Below are positions 7,617 through 16,284 of a stretch of 64,000 bases of DNA, in pieces. A model generated the notes under the pieces. The model was not told where the DNA came from. It saw only the letters and a program-made list of their open reading frames with translations, and searched no databases. Position 1 is the first letter of the stretch; every line of letters begins with the position of its first letter. This DNA is from Oribacterium sp. (GTDB lineage: Bacteria > Bacillota_A > Clostridia > Lachnospirales > Lachnospiraceae): NCBI GenBank assembly GCA_004554245.1, contig SFND01000021.1:1-64000 (forward strand). Reading direction: 5' to 3'. The translations under genes and the position numbers were made by a program.

Positions 7617-9008
7617 GGCGTGCCGCCCGGCGACGAAGCCGGAGGCCCAGGCCCACTGGAGGTTGTAGCCGCCGCAGATGCCGTCGATGTCGAGGACTTC
7701 ACCGGCGAAGTAGAGGCCCGGGACGAGACGGGAAGCCATGGTACCCGGATCAACCTCCGTCGTGTCGACACCGCCGGCCACAACCTGCGCCTGCAGGAAG
7801 CCGTTCATCTCGACGCACTCTGCCTTGAAGCGAACGCTGAGGGATGCGAGGCTTCGAAGCTGCTTCTCACTGAGCTCCGCGACCGGAAGCTCCGGACGCA
7901 CGCTCGCCATCCGAAGCAGAAGCTGCCCAAGCTTCTGGTGCAGCAGCCCCGTAAAGAAGCTCTCCATCTTCCGCCCCGGGAGCCGCTCCTGCCGCTGCCG
8001 GTACAGCTGAACCGCGAGGTCCTTCGGGTCCTCTGCCTTTGCAGCACAGCACGACACCTCTGTCCTCGCATTCTGTGCATTTTTTGCAGCCGATACTTCG
8101 ATCGTCGAAATCCCAGAAGCCGAAGACGCTCGTTTCGAATTTCGTACTGCTGCACCTGCTTCTGTGAATCCCGGCAGGAAATTGATATAGACCGCAGCCT
8201 TCTTCCCCTCCTGCAGCGCATACGCCGCATAACGGGACAGCTGGAACACCGGGATGCCCGAGATCCCATAATCGACGAGCTGAAGCTCCCCGGCCTCACG
8301 GTCGACGCAGCAACCATCGACACTCAGCTCGAGCGCCGCCTCTGTACGGATCCCGGCGAGTGCCCGGAACGCATCTCCGGCGCAGCGGATCCCGCAGAGC
8401 GCCGGCACATACGGCACGATGGTGTGCCCCAGCTTCCGCGCGATGAAGTATCCGTCCCCGTTTGAGCCCGTCTTCGGTGCCGCCTTCGAACCCGCCGCGA
8501 GGATCACTCGATCCGCCTTCACCACCGCATCCGTACACTGAATCATAAAATATCCCGCATCTTTCTCGATGCGCTGAATATTCTTCACCTCCGCGTTATA
8601 GTACACCTTCACCGACAGACGGTGAAGCTCCTCCCGGAGCGCATCCACGACGGCACTCGCCTGATCCGAATTCGGATAGACATAGCTTCCACGGAAACGC
8701 GGCTCCACCCCGATCGCCCGGAACCAGTCCAGCACCGCCTCCGGCGGCAGCGCATCCAGCGCCGGTGCCGCAAACTCCGGATGAAAGCCCCGGAACTTCC
8801 CACCGATCCGATCACTCATATCGAGATTCGTGTAATTGCAGCGCCCGTTACCCGTCGTCGCCAGCTTCTTCCCCAGCTGCGGATTCTTCTCGATCAGCGT
8901 TACGATCGCCCCGGCCCGCGCCGCCTCGATCGCCGCCATCATCCCGGCCGCTCCACCACCGATCACCGCCACTGTCGTCTTCCTGTTTTCATTTCTCTTA
9001 CTTTCCAT
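7608..9008 (-). CDS. BaiN/HI0933-like flavoprotein (NAD(P)/FAD-dependent oxidoreductase)
   Basis: A 466-residue FAD enzyme of the HI0933/YhiN family, which includes BaiN of bile-acid-metabolising clostridia; most members are uncharacterised. Motifs: VAVIGGGAAGMMAAIEAARAG near residue 12, LGKKLATTGNGRCNYTN near 45, and the C-terminal FAD contact GEVLDIDGICGGYNLQWAWASG. A ~50-residue insert rich in Ala, Ser and Arg around residue 280 looks poorly conserved. I place the start at 9008 (MESKR) because AGGAG lies eight bases upstream; an in-frame start at 9068 would lie inside the neighbouring repeat. Its stop codon lies within an arm of palindrome copy B. Substrate unknown; family membership does not show bile-acid activity. 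Confidence 0.88.
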   Translation of the reverse strand: MESKRNENRKTTVAVIGGGAAGMMAAIEAARAGAIVTLIEKNPQLGKKLATTGNGRCNYTNLDMSDRIGGKFRGFHPEFAAPALDALPPEAVLDWFRAIGVEPRFRGSYVYPNSDQASAVVDALREELHRLSVKVYYNAEVKNIQRIEKDAGYFMIQCTDAVVKADRVILAAGSKAAPKTGSNGDGYFIARKLGHTIVPYVPALCGIRCAGDAFRALAGIRTEAALELSVDGCCVDREAGELQLVDYGISGIPVFQLSRYAAYALQEGKKAAVYINFLPGFTEAGAAVRNSKRASSASGISTIEVSAAKNAQNARTEVSCCAAKAEDPKDLAVQLYRQRQERLPGRKMESFFTGLLHQKLGQLLLRMASVRPELPVAELSEKQLRSLASLSVRFKAECVEMNGFLQAQVVAGGVDTTEVDPGTMASRLVPGLYFAGEVLDIDGICGGYNLQWAWASGFVAGRHAAV

Positions 9009-9030
9009 ACTTAACGCTCCTAAAACTTGA

Positions 9031-9360
9031 GTGGAAGCCATACATAGACACCGAAAAACGCCATACAATCAAGGCCCCCTGTGGACTGACTGCAGAAGCC
9101 ATACGAAGAGGTCGTGAAAAATCAAGTCGGGTTCCCTTAGCGGCACTTGGTGTTATCTCTCCTTGGAACCCTCTGCAACGCTGAGTTTTCATAAAGAAAA
9201 CTCAGTGATTGCAGAGGGCCTAGTGCCGCTTAGGGAGCTCGACTTAGAGTTTTCCGAGCTCGCAGTACTGTGCTTCTGCAGCCAGCCCACAGGGGGCCTT
9301 AATAATGTGATTTTTCCGGCCTCGAAGTACTGTGTTTCTACAGGCTGCCCACCGGGGCCT
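9031..9360. repeat. Telescoping palindrome, copy C (double-layered)
   Basis: Fills the whole gap between the flippase stop (9367) and the BaiN ribosome site. The inner element (9071-9300) has arms starting AAGGCCCCCTGTGG and ending CCACAGGGGGCCTT, the module CAGAAGCCATACG / CAGTACTGTGCTTCTG, the GCGGCACT stem and the CTGAGTTTTC core hairpin. A second outer layer repeats the module: GTGGAAGCCATAC at 9031 pairs with GTACTGTGTTTCTAC near 9326-9341. The two layers share an ATCAAG...CCCC junction, so the element looks telescoped. Confidence 0.88.
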
Positions 9361-9366
9361 GTTAAA

Positions 9367-11100
9367 TTACGAAACAAAGCGCTTCAGCCGTCCACCCATC
9401 GGCATATGATCCAGATCCTCACGCGTAAACGCATGCATCGCCAGTAACATACCGAAGTACAGCACGATCGCCACGATCACCGCCGGCACCACCATCAGCA
9501 CCGAGCCGATCCGCGAGTACTTCTCTGCCTCCGGCAGCACGATCCGCACCCCGGTTGAAATTGCGAAGGCCACGATGCCCATCACCACACTCGCGATGGC
9601 CGGCATCACATAGGTCTTCGCCACACCCTGGCGGAAACGCACGTGCTTCCGGATCGCCAGCTGGTTCAGGAAGCACATCATGAACGCAAAGAGGATGTTT
9701 GAGATCACGACCGCATATACGCCCATGCCCGTCATCAGGAGAAGCAGCAGGCAGACCACGTGGAACACGAGGGAAATCAGCGCATTCACCAGCGGCACAT
9801 TCAGGTGTCCGAGTCCCTGCAGGATCGCATTACTGATGGTACTGAGACTGTAGAACGCGACGGCCAGCGAACCGATCCGTGTCAGCATGATGAGCATCGC
9901 GACATGCTTTCCAGGGAACAGCATGCGACAGATCGGATCCGCCAGCGCGCAGAGCCCCACCGTCGACGGAATCGCGATCAGCATCGTGAAGCGGATACTG
10001 TAGCGCACACGGGTCACCGTATCGCGCCGGTTATGCTCCGCGACCGCCCGCGTCAGACTCGGGATCAGTGACGATGACAGAGCATTGGCCAGGGCCACTG
10101 GAATATTAAAGAGGATGTGGTACTCGCCGAAGATGCCCCACTGCGTGACGATCTCGTCGCCGTGGCCGAGCTTCGCCATCACGTTTCCGAAGATGGCGTC
10201 GTCCATGACGGAGGAAATGTTGTAGACCGTCGAGGAAATGAGGATCGGGAGCATCGTGCCGAGCAGCAGGAAGCCGATGGAGGCATAGCTGTCGACCTCA
10301 CTCGTATCCTCGCGCATATCCCGGCGCATCGCCGGCACCTGGCTGAGGAAGAGGATCACGAAAAACAGCAGCGCCGTCAGCGCACCCGCACCGGTACCGA
10401 TCGCACCACCCGCGGCACCGAAGGCATAGCTGTACTCCTCACTCTGGTAGAGGACGTTCGCCGTCTCTCCGCGGTGAAACAGGATGCTCGCGGCGAGCAC
10501 CGAGATGGCAGCATTGACGATCTGCTCGAGAATCTGAGAGATCGCCGTCGGCACCATGTTGCCGCTGCCCTGGAAGTAGCCGCGCAGGATACCGAGGTAG
10601 GCCATGAGCCAGACCGTCGGCGCCAGCGCACGCAGCGCGAAGGAGCAGAACGGCTTCTTCAGGAAGACCTCGGCGATGGCATCTGCACCGAACCAGAGGA
10701 CACCGCACATCGCGGCACCGGCGATCGTCGCGTAGAAAAAGGCGGCACGAAGCACGCGAGCGGTATTTCGGTACTGCCGGTTCACGAGGTTCGCCGATAC
10801 GATCTTCGACACCGCGGTCGGCATGGAAAAGCTGCTGAGGATCAGCAGGAGTGTATAGATACTGAAGGCACTGGTGTAGTAGCCGTTTCCTTCATCGCCG
10901 ATGATTGCCGTGAGCGGCACCCGGTACACCATACCGATGATGCGCACGATGATGCTCGCGATGGCGAGGAGGGAGCCCTGCACGATGAAGTTGTTCCGGC
11001 GGTTCTGCCGCTGCTGCTCACCGGCGGTCCGCTGCACGCGCACGCTCTGCGGGTTCACCTGCCGACGCGTCGATGGACGTCTGGATGGTCGTTCATTCAT
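9367..11100 (-). CDS. Polysaccharide/lipid flippase (MATE/SpoVB-like, PST family)
   Basis: A 577-residue membrane protein of the MOP superfamily that moves lipid-linked polysaccharide precursors across the cytoplasmic membrane. A cytosolic ~35-residue Arg/Gln-rich N-terminus precedes ~14 hydrophobic segments. Segments typical of SpoVB/MurJ-like proteins are visible: IIGMVYRVPLTAIIGDEGNGYY near residue 60, SMPTAVSKIVS near 100 and MVPTAISQILEQIVNA near 190. The exact lipid substrate cannot be read. The start codon overlaps the ybeY stop (ATGA), so it is coupled to ybeY. No Pel function is implied, because pelG has its own transporter. Confidence 0.88.
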   Translation of the reverse strand: MNERPSRRPSTRRQVNPQSVRVQRTAGEQQRQNRRNNFIVQGSLLAIASIIVRIIGMVYRVPLTAIIGDEGNGYYTSAFSIYTLLLILSSFSMPTAVSKIVSANLVNRQYRNTARVLRAAFFYATIAGAAMCGVLWFGADAIAEVFLKKPFCSFALRALAPTVWLMAYLGILRGYFQGSGNMVPTAISQILEQIVNAAISVLAASILFHRGETANVLYQSEEYSYAFGAAGGAIGTGAGALTALLFFVILFLSQVPAMRRDMREDTSEVDSYASIGFLLLGTMLPILISSTVYNISSVMDDAIFGNVMAKLGHGDEIVTQWGIFGEYHILFNIPVALANALSSSLIPSLTRAVAEHNRRDTVTRVRYSIRFTMLIAIPSTVGLCALADPICRMLFPGKHVAMLIMLTRIGSLAVAFYSLSTISNAILQGLGHLNVPLVNALISLVFHVVCLLLLLMTGMGVYAVVISNILFAFMMCFLNQLAIRKHVRFRQGVAKTYVMPAIASVVMGIVAFAISTGVRIVLPEAEKYSRIGSVLMVVPAVIVAIVLYFGMLLAMHAFTREDLDHMPMGGRLKRFVS

Positions 11101-11594
11101 CTGAAGTAGCCCCTTCCTTCCAGAATCTCCTTCTGGCGACGCTCCATCTCGATGCGCTCCTCGTCCTCCATGTGGTCATAGCCGAAGAGGTGCAGCATGC
11201 TGTGGGCCACGAGAAAGGCCAGCTCCCGACGCTCCGGATGACCATACTCTGCTGCCTGCGACGCGATGCGGTCCTGATTCAGCACGATATCCCCGAGCAG
11301 CAGCTCTCCACTGTCGGGATTGAAGATATCGTCATCGTCCTCGTCGATCGCGTCGAAATCGGCCGGGCGCGCCCAGTCGACCATCGGATAGGACAGCACA
11401 TCCGTCGGCCGGTCGATCCCGCGGGTCTCGCGGTTCAGCTCGTGGATCCCGTCGTCGTCCGTGATCATCACGCTGAGCTCACACTCATACGGACAGTGCT
11501 CATACTCGATCGCCGCCGCGATGATGTCCCGGATGATCGCCTCGAAATCGAGATCCAGCTTCTTCTCTGTATCAAAATCGATATTAATCGTCAT
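11097..11594 (-). CDS. ybeY: Endoribonuclease YbeY, 16S rRNA maturation
   Basis: A 165-residue metal-dependent RNase involved in 16S rRNA 3' maturation and ribosome quality control. The zinc motif HSMLHLFGYDH near residue 130 and the family segments RGIDRPTDVLSYP and LLGDIVLN are present. I choose ATG 11594 (MTINIDF), with AGGAAGGA just upstream and the family's usual length. The frame stays open for ~78 codons upstream, but that stretch encodes the translated 39-bp repeats and does not belong to the family. Lies between phoH and the flippase, the common phoH-ybeY order. Stop overlaps the flippase start. Confidence 0.95.
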   Translation of the reverse strand: MTINIDFDTEKKLDLDFEAIIRDIIAAAIEYEHCPYECELSVMITDDDGIHELNRETRGIDRPTDVLSYPMVDWARPADFDAIDEDDDDIFNPDSGELLLGDIVLNQDRIASQAAEYGHPERRELAFLVAHSMLHLFGYDHMEDEERIEMERRQKEILEGRGYFR

Positions 11595-11639
11595 AGCTTC
11601 CTTCCTCTCCCGCCTGACCAGTTCGAGAGCTCTTCTATA

Positions 11640-11757
11640 TTCGGCCAATGCACATCTTATGCACCTGCCCGTGCGCCGTTCGACCAATGCAGATCTTGTG
11701 CACCCGCCCGCACACCGTTCGGCCAATGCAGACCTTATGTACCCGCCCTTACTCGCT
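11640..11757. repeat. Three 39-bp tandem repeats in the phoH-ybeY gap
   Basis: Three consecutive 39-base units, each CGGCCAATGCA.A.CTTATG then CACC.GCCCG.....CGTT, at about 11640-11678, 11679-11717 and 11718-11756. They overlap the 3' end and stop codon of phoH and end ~45 bases before ybeY. Being 39 bases (13 codons) with no stops on the minus strand, they keep an open frame into ybeY. Each unit contains TGCA...TGCA self-complementarity. Confidence 0.85.
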
Positions 11758-12789
11758 GCGATGGCGGTTTTCGTTTCGATGCTCGCCGTAGCTTCGCGGA
11801 CTCTGCATCGCCTGCGCGCGACGCGCACGCTTCGCCTCGTCCTTCTCGTAGGCGTTGACGATGCGCTGTACCAGCGGGTGACGGACGACGTCTGCGCTGG
11901 TCAGCTCAATGAAGGAGATGCCCTCCACGCCACGGAGGACGCGCATCGCGTCCTCGAGACCGGACTTCTTGCCCTCCTCGAGGTCCTTCTGCGTGAGGTC
12001 ACCCGTGACGATGACCTTCGAGCCGAAGCCGATACGGGTAAGGAACATCTTCATCTGCGCCGGTGTCGTATTCTGTGCCTCATCGAGGATGATGTAGGCA
12101 TTGTCCAGCGTACGTCCACGCATATAGGCGAGTGGTGCGACCTCGATGAGTCCCTTCTCGGCGTTCGCCTGGTACTGCTCGGCACCCATGATACTGTAGA
12201 GCGCGTCGTAGACCGGACGCATGTACGGATCCACCTTCGACTGGAGATCACCCGGCAGGAAGCCGAGCTTCTCACCGGCCTCGATCGCCGGACGGGTCAG
12301 GATGATGCGCTGCACCTCCTGCTGACGGAAGGCCGTGATGGCCATCGCCATGCCGAGGTAGGTCTTACCGGTACCCGCCGGACCGATGCCGAAGGTGATC
12401 ATGTTCTCACGGATCGCATCCACGTAGTCCTTCTGGCCGAGGGTCTTCGGCTTGACCGGCTTGCCCAGTGCGGTGCGTGCGAGGATGTCCTTGTCGATCT
12501 CTACCATGTCGCTGCCCGAGCTCTTCTCGGAGAAGCTGAGAGAGATCGCATAATCTACGTTTTGCTCCGTCAGGTCGTTCCCGCGCTGGCTGAGCTCGAG
12601 AAGATTCTTCAGCACGGCTCTCGCCTTTTCGGTATCCCTCTCCTCACCGATGATTTTCAGAACGCCGTTTCGATCGATGATCGTGACATGAAAGCTACGC
12701 TCGATTTTCTTCAGGTTGCTGTCGAGAAGCCCGAGAACATTCTGCTCGTGCTCCATCGGGATATCAAAAATTGTTTCTACGCTTGCCAA
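11749..12789 (-). CDS. PhoH-family ATPase
   Basis: A 346-residue cytosolic P-loop ATPase of the PhoH/PhoL type, associated with RNA metabolism and usually linked to ybeY. An N-terminal ~110-residue domain with a KH-like segment precedes Walker A GPAGTGKT near residue 140, the ILTRPAIEAGEKLGFLPGDL segment, Walker B-type IILDEAQNTTPAQMKMFLTR near 222, and VTGDLTQ. The C-terminal ~25 residues are basic and Ser/Arg-rich, and overlap the 39-bp repeats. Start is TTG at 12789, supported by AGGAGGAAG immediately upstream. First gene of a phoH-ybeY-flippase operon. Confidence 0.93.
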   Translation of the reverse strand: MASVETIFDIPMEHEQNVLGLLDSNLKKIERSFHVTIIDRNGVLKIIGEERDTEKARAVLKNLLELSQRGNDLTEQNVDYAISLSFSEKSSGSDMVEIDKDILARTALGKPVKPKTLGQKDYVDAIRENMITFGIGPAGTGKTYLGMAMAITAFRQQEVQRIILTRPAIEAGEKLGFLPGDLQSKVDPYMRPVYDALYSIMGAEQYQANAEKGLIEVAPLAYMRGRTLDNAYIILDEAQNTTPAQMKMFLTRIGFGSKVIVTGDLTQKDLEEGKKSGLEDAMRVLRGVEGISFIELTSADVVRHPLVQRIVNAYEKDEAKRARRAQAMQSPRSYGEHRNENRHRSE

Positions 12790-12847
12790 TGGCTTCCTCC
12801 TCGCCGCCCTTCGACGGTCTTTCGTGGACTATAATCACACTTCGGGC

Positions 12848-12867
12848 TACACGCCGCGGACGGCGTG
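12848..12867. other. Hairpin in the phoH leader
   Basis: Perfect 8-bp stem ACACGCCG / CGGCGTGT around CGGA, ~60 bases upstream of the phoH start. There is no T tract; it may be a leader structure, or chance in GC-rich DNA. Confidence 0.35.
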
Positions 12868-12914
12868 TCTCTGCGCCAGCGTGACCCTATCCCGAATAAT
12901 AAAATAAAAATACC

Positions 12915-12953
12915 AAAAAAGATAGCCCTAATTCATCACTGAATCAGGGCTAC
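12915..12953 (-). terminator. Intrinsic terminator of rpsU
   Basis: Minus-strand hairpin with TAGCCCT.ATTCA arms and a 5-base loop, followed by TCTTTTTT. Lies 30 bases after the rpsU stop and before the phoH leader. Confidence 0.88.
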
Positions 12954-12982
12954 ATGAATCATCTATTAAGAATCATCTATAA

Positions 12983-13159
12983 TTAGTTGAACTTACGCTT
13001 TCTGGCCGCCTCAGACTTCTTCTTGCGTCTTACAGATGGCTTCTCGTAATGCTCTCTCTTGCGAATCTCCTGCTGGATGCCTGCCTTCGCGCAGTTTCTC
13101 TTGAATCTACGCAGTGCGCTGTCCAGAGACTCGTTCTCTTTTACGATAACATTTGACAT
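12983..13159 (-). CDS. rpsU: 30S ribosomal protein S21
   Basis: A 58-residue, very basic ribosomal protein involved in translation initiation. The start MSNVIVKENESLDSALRRFK and the basic C-terminus RRKKKSEAARKRKFN are diagnostic. Start ATG 13159 follows GGGAGG with a longish 12-base gap; upstream in-frame codons lie in the promoter/leader. Monocistronic between its own promoter and terminator. The gap above it, back to the alaS stop, is occupied by palindrome copy D. Confidence 0.97.
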   Translation of the reverse strand: MSNVIVKENESLDSALRRFKRNCAKAGIQQEIRKREHYEKPSVRRKKKSEAARKRKFN

Positions 13160-13200
13160 GCTGAAACCCAAACCTCCCTTCGGGTGCAAACTTAATATGT

Positions 13201-13228
13201 AGTATAGCACATAAAATCGCTTCGTCAA
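13201..13228 (-). promoter_or_regulatory. SigA-type promoter of rpsU
   Basis: Read on the minus strand: -35 TTGACG (13223-13228), 16-base spacer, -10 TATACT (13201-13206). About 40 bases upstream of the rpsU start. Confidence 0.8.
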
Positions 13229-13258
13229 GGAAATTCTTCAGATTTTCGTGACAAATCA

Positions 13259-13498
13259 GCCAAGGTCCCGGAGGGACCGGCCACGGATGCCATACGGAGA
13301 GACCGTGTGAAATCAAGCTGGGTTCCCTTAGCGGCACTTGGTGTTATCTCTCCCTGGAACCCTCTGCAATCACTGAGTTTTCATAAAGAAAACTCAGTGA
13401 TTGCAGAGGGCCTAGTGCCGCTTAGGGTCCCCGGCTTAGAGTTCACCGGTCTCGGAGTACTGCGTATCCGTGACCGGTCTCTCCGGGGCATCTGCTTA
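13259..13498. repeat. Telescoping palindrome, copy D
   Basis: 240 bp, beginning five bases after the alaS stop codon. The core hairpin is perfect: 23-bp arms (CCCTCTGCAATCACTGAG..., 13360-13407) around ATAAA. Next: AAGC.GGG with CCCCGGCTT and TTAGCGGCACT with AGTGCCGCTTA. Outer arm module: CACGGATGCCATACGGAGAGACCG on the left, CTCGGAGTACTGCGTATCCGTG on the right. The outermost arms are GGTCCCGGAGGGACC-like on both sides. It separates alaS from the rpsU promoter. Confidence 0.92.
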
Positions 13499-13503
13499 AT
13501 TTA

Positions 13504-16188
13504 TCACTTGATCTGCGCCTCGACAGCTGCAGAAGCGGCTGCGATCGCCTCATCGATCTTTGCAGCATCCTTACCACCGGCCTGTGCCATGTTCGGACGT
13601 CCGCCACCGCCGCCTCCGACGATCGGTGCGATCTGCTTGATGAGGTTACCGGCATGGGCACCGCTCTTCACAGCGCCATCGGTCGCCATGGCAACCATGG
13701 ACACCTTGCCGTCCTTGTCGGAGATCAGGAGGATCACGCCCTCACCGAGCTTTGTCTTCAGATCATCGCCGAGATTACGAAGCTCGTTCATATCCACGCC
13801 GGATACGTGTGCACCGAGGAACTTCACGCCCTTGATCTCGACCACGGAATCCATGACGTTTCCGAGTGCGTTCTGCGCCTCCTTGCTCTTCAGGGCCTCA
13901 TTCTCGCTGCGAAGCTCCTTCACTTCCTTCTGAAGGGACTGGATGTGTTCCTTCAGGGTCGCCGGCGTCGCCTTCACGAGCTCAGCGGCCGCGATCATCT
14001 CATGCTCGAGATTCTCGTAGTACTTACGAACATTGTCCCCGGTCAGTGCCTCGATACGACGCACACCGGCTGCAACACCGGTCTCGGACAGGATCTTGAA
14101 CTGACCGATCTGCAGGGTGTTCTTCACATGGGTACCACCGCAGAGCTCGGTTGAGAAATCGCCCATGCGAACGACACGCACCTCTGCACCGTACTTCTCG
14201 CCGAAGAGCGCCATCGCACCGGACTTCTTCGCCTCCTCGAGGGTCATGACATCGGTACGAACCTCGAGACCCTCCTGGATCTTCTCGTTCACCATGTCCT
14301 CGACCTTCTGAAGCTCTTCTCTCGTCATCGCCTGGAAGTGTGAGAAGTCGAAACGGGTTCTGCCTGCATCCTGGAAGGAGCCGGCCTGCTCAACATGGGT
14401 ACCGAGTACCTCACGCAGTGCCTTCTGAAGAAGGTGGGTCGCGCTGTGGTTACGGCAGGTCGCCATGTGATTCTTCTCGTCGACCTTCAGGGTCACGGTA
14501 TCGCCGAGCTTCAGCATACCCTTGCGCATCACACCGATGTGGGCGATCTTGTTGCCGCCGACATGCTCCGTGGATGTCACCTCGAACGCGGCCTCGCTGC
14601 CGAGCTCGATCACACCGGTATCACCGACCTGGCCACCCATGGTGCCATAGAACGGGGTCTCCGCCGTGATGATCGCGCCATGCTCGCCATCGGAAAGTGC
14701 CTCTACGACGGCATCCTCTGCATCGGCATCGCCTGCTGCGAGGGAAACCATCGCCACGATCTTCGAATCCGCCTCAAGCTTGTCGTAGCCGACGAAGCTG
14801 CTTGCGATTGCCGGATCGAGCTCATCATATACGGTCGCTGCGTGGCCGCTGTAATCTGCCATCTTACCGGAAGCGAGACGATCGTTACGTGCCTGCTTCT
14901 TCTGGCTGTCCATCGCCTCCTGGAAGGCCGCCTCATCAATGGTGAAGCCCTTCTCCTCGAGGATCTCCTTCGTATTATCGAGCGGGAAGCCATAGGTATC
15001 ATAAAGCTTGAACGCATCCTCGCCGGAAAGCTCATGCGCACCGCTTGCGGCGAGCTTCGCCTCCATCTCCTCGAGGATCGCCATGCCCTGCTCGTAGGTC
15101 TTCTCGAACTTCTCTTCCTCCGCCTTGATAACGCTCAGGATGAAGTCCTTCTTCTCTTCAAGCTCAGGATAACCGTCCTTCGAGGTCTCGATGACACGGC
15201 TTGCCAGCGTCGGCAGGAAGGAGCCACCGATGCCGAGCTTACGTCCATGACGTACGGCACGACGGATGATACGACGGAGTACATAGCCACGGCCGTTGTT
15301 GGACGGCATGATACCATCGGAGATCATGAAGGTCATCGCACGGGAGTGATCTGTCACGATACGTACCGATACGTCGCTCTCCTCGCAGCCCGGTGCCTCA
15401 TACTTGACGCCACCGGCGAGCTCGCAGATGAGATCACGAAGATCCTTCAGCGTATCGACGTCGAAGATGGATCCTACATCCTGAACAGCGACGGCGAGAC
15501 GCTCGAGACCCATACCGGTATCGATGTTCTTCTGCGCGAGGTCACTGTAGTTGCCCTTACCATCATTGTTAAACTGAGAGAATACGACGTTCCAGACTTC
15601 CATGTAACGGTCGCCCTCGCCGCCCATAACGTCCTCCGGGCCGTTTCCGTACTTCTCACCACGATCATAGTAGATCTCGGTACATGGTCCGCAAGGTCCG
15701 GAGCCGTGCTCCCAGAAGTTGTCTTCCTTGCCGAACTTGTAGATGTGGTCCTCCGGGATATGCATCACATTCTTCCAGATGTCATACGCCTCCTGATCGT
15801 CTACATAGACAGACGGATACAGACGGTCCGGATCCAGGCCGACACGCTCGGTCAGAAACTCCCATGCCCATGGAATCGCTTCCTTCTTGAAGTAATCACC
15901 GAAAGAGAAGTTTCCGAGCATCTCAAAGAAGGTACCGTGGCGGGCTGTCTTACCAACATTCTCCAGGTCACCGGTACGGATGCACTTCTGGCAGGTGGTG
16001 ACTCTGCGTCTCGGCGGAATCTCCTGTCCTGTAAACCATGGCTTCATCGGTGCCATTCCGGAATTGATAATGAGCAGTGAATTGTCATTATGCGGAACCA
16101 GTGAAAAACTGTTGATCCGTAAGCATCCCTTCTCCTCGAAGTAGCTCAGGAACAGCTCACGCAGCTCATTTACGCCTCTGTACTGCAT
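13504..16188 (-). CDS. alaS: Alanyl-tRNA synthetase
   Basis: Charges tRNA-Ala in the cytosol; 894 residues, normal for the family. The catalytic domain has INSGMAPMKPWFTG near residue 40, HGTFFEMLGNFSFGDYFKKEAI near 80 and NIDTGMGLERLA near 220. The editing domain has NHSATHLLQKALREVLG (HxxxH) and the C-terminal partner CGGTHVKNT. The C-terminal domain ends with GGGGGGRPNMAQAGGKD. I choose ATG 16188 (MQYRGVNEL), with AAGGAG close upstream; longer in-frame starts lie in the promoter. No T-box was recognised in the short leader. Terminates at palindrome copy D. Confidence 0.97.
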   Translation of the reverse strand: MQYRGVNELRELFLSYFEEKGCLRINSFSLVPHNDNSLLIINSGMAPMKPWFTGQEIPPRRRVTTCQKCIRTGDLENVGKTARHGTFFEMLGNFSFGDYFKKEAIPWAWEFLTERVGLDPDRLYPSVYVDDQEAYDIWKNVMHIPEDHIYKFGKEDNFWEHGSGPCGPCTEIYYDRGEKYGNGPEDVMGGEGDRYMEVWNVVFSQFNNDGKGNYSDLAQKNIDTGMGLERLAVAVQDVGSIFDVDTLKDLRDLICELAGGVKYEAPGCEESDVSVRIVTDHSRAMTFMISDGIMPSNNGRGYVLRRIIRRAVRHGRKLGIGGSFLPTLASRVIETSKDGYPELEEKKDFILSVIKAEEEKFEKTYEQGMAILEEMEAKLAASGAHELSGEDAFKLYDTYGFPLDNTKEILEEKGFTIDEAAFQEAMDSQKKQARNDRLASGKMADYSGHAATVYDELDPAIASSFVGYDKLEADSKIVAMVSLAAGDADAEDAVVEALSDGEHGAIITAETPFYGTMGGQVGDTGVIELGSEAAFEVTSTEHVGGNKIAHIGVMRKGMLKLGDTVTLKVDEKNHMATCRNHSATHLLQKALREVLGTHVEQAGSFQDAGRTRFDFSHFQAMTREELQKVEDMVNEKIQEGLEVRTDVMTLEEAKKSGAMALFGEKYGAEVRVVRMGDFSTELCGGTHVKNTLQIGQFKILSETGVAAGVRRIEALTGDNVRKYYENLEHEMIAAAELVKATPATLKEHIQSLQKEVKELRSENEALKSKEAQNALGNVMDSVVEIKGVKFLGAHVSGVDMNELRNLGDDLKTKLGEGVILLISDKDGKVSMVAMATDGAVKSGAHAGNLIKQIAPIVGGGGGGRPNMAQAGGKDAAKIDEAIAAASAAVEAQIK

Positions 16189-16255
16189 TCTCGTTCTCTC
16201 CTTGCTTTGTTTCATATATAAGCCCTTTACGGGCATCTTAGACATTAACTCGTAA

Positions 16256-16284
16256 AATATAGCACAGCGCTCAGAAACTTGCAA
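16256..16284 (-). promoter_or_regulatory. SigA-type promoter of alaS
   Basis: Minus strand: -35 TTGCAA (16279-16284), 17-base spacer, -10 TATATT (16256-16261). It overlaps the 3' end of the upstream membrane-protein gene. Confidence 0.65.

Noticed and set aside
11097..11828. Longer YbeY starting at 11828
   Set aside because: The extra ~78 residues translate phoH's end and the 39-bp repeats; the family start and a good ribosome site are at 11594. Kept only as a finding about the repeats.
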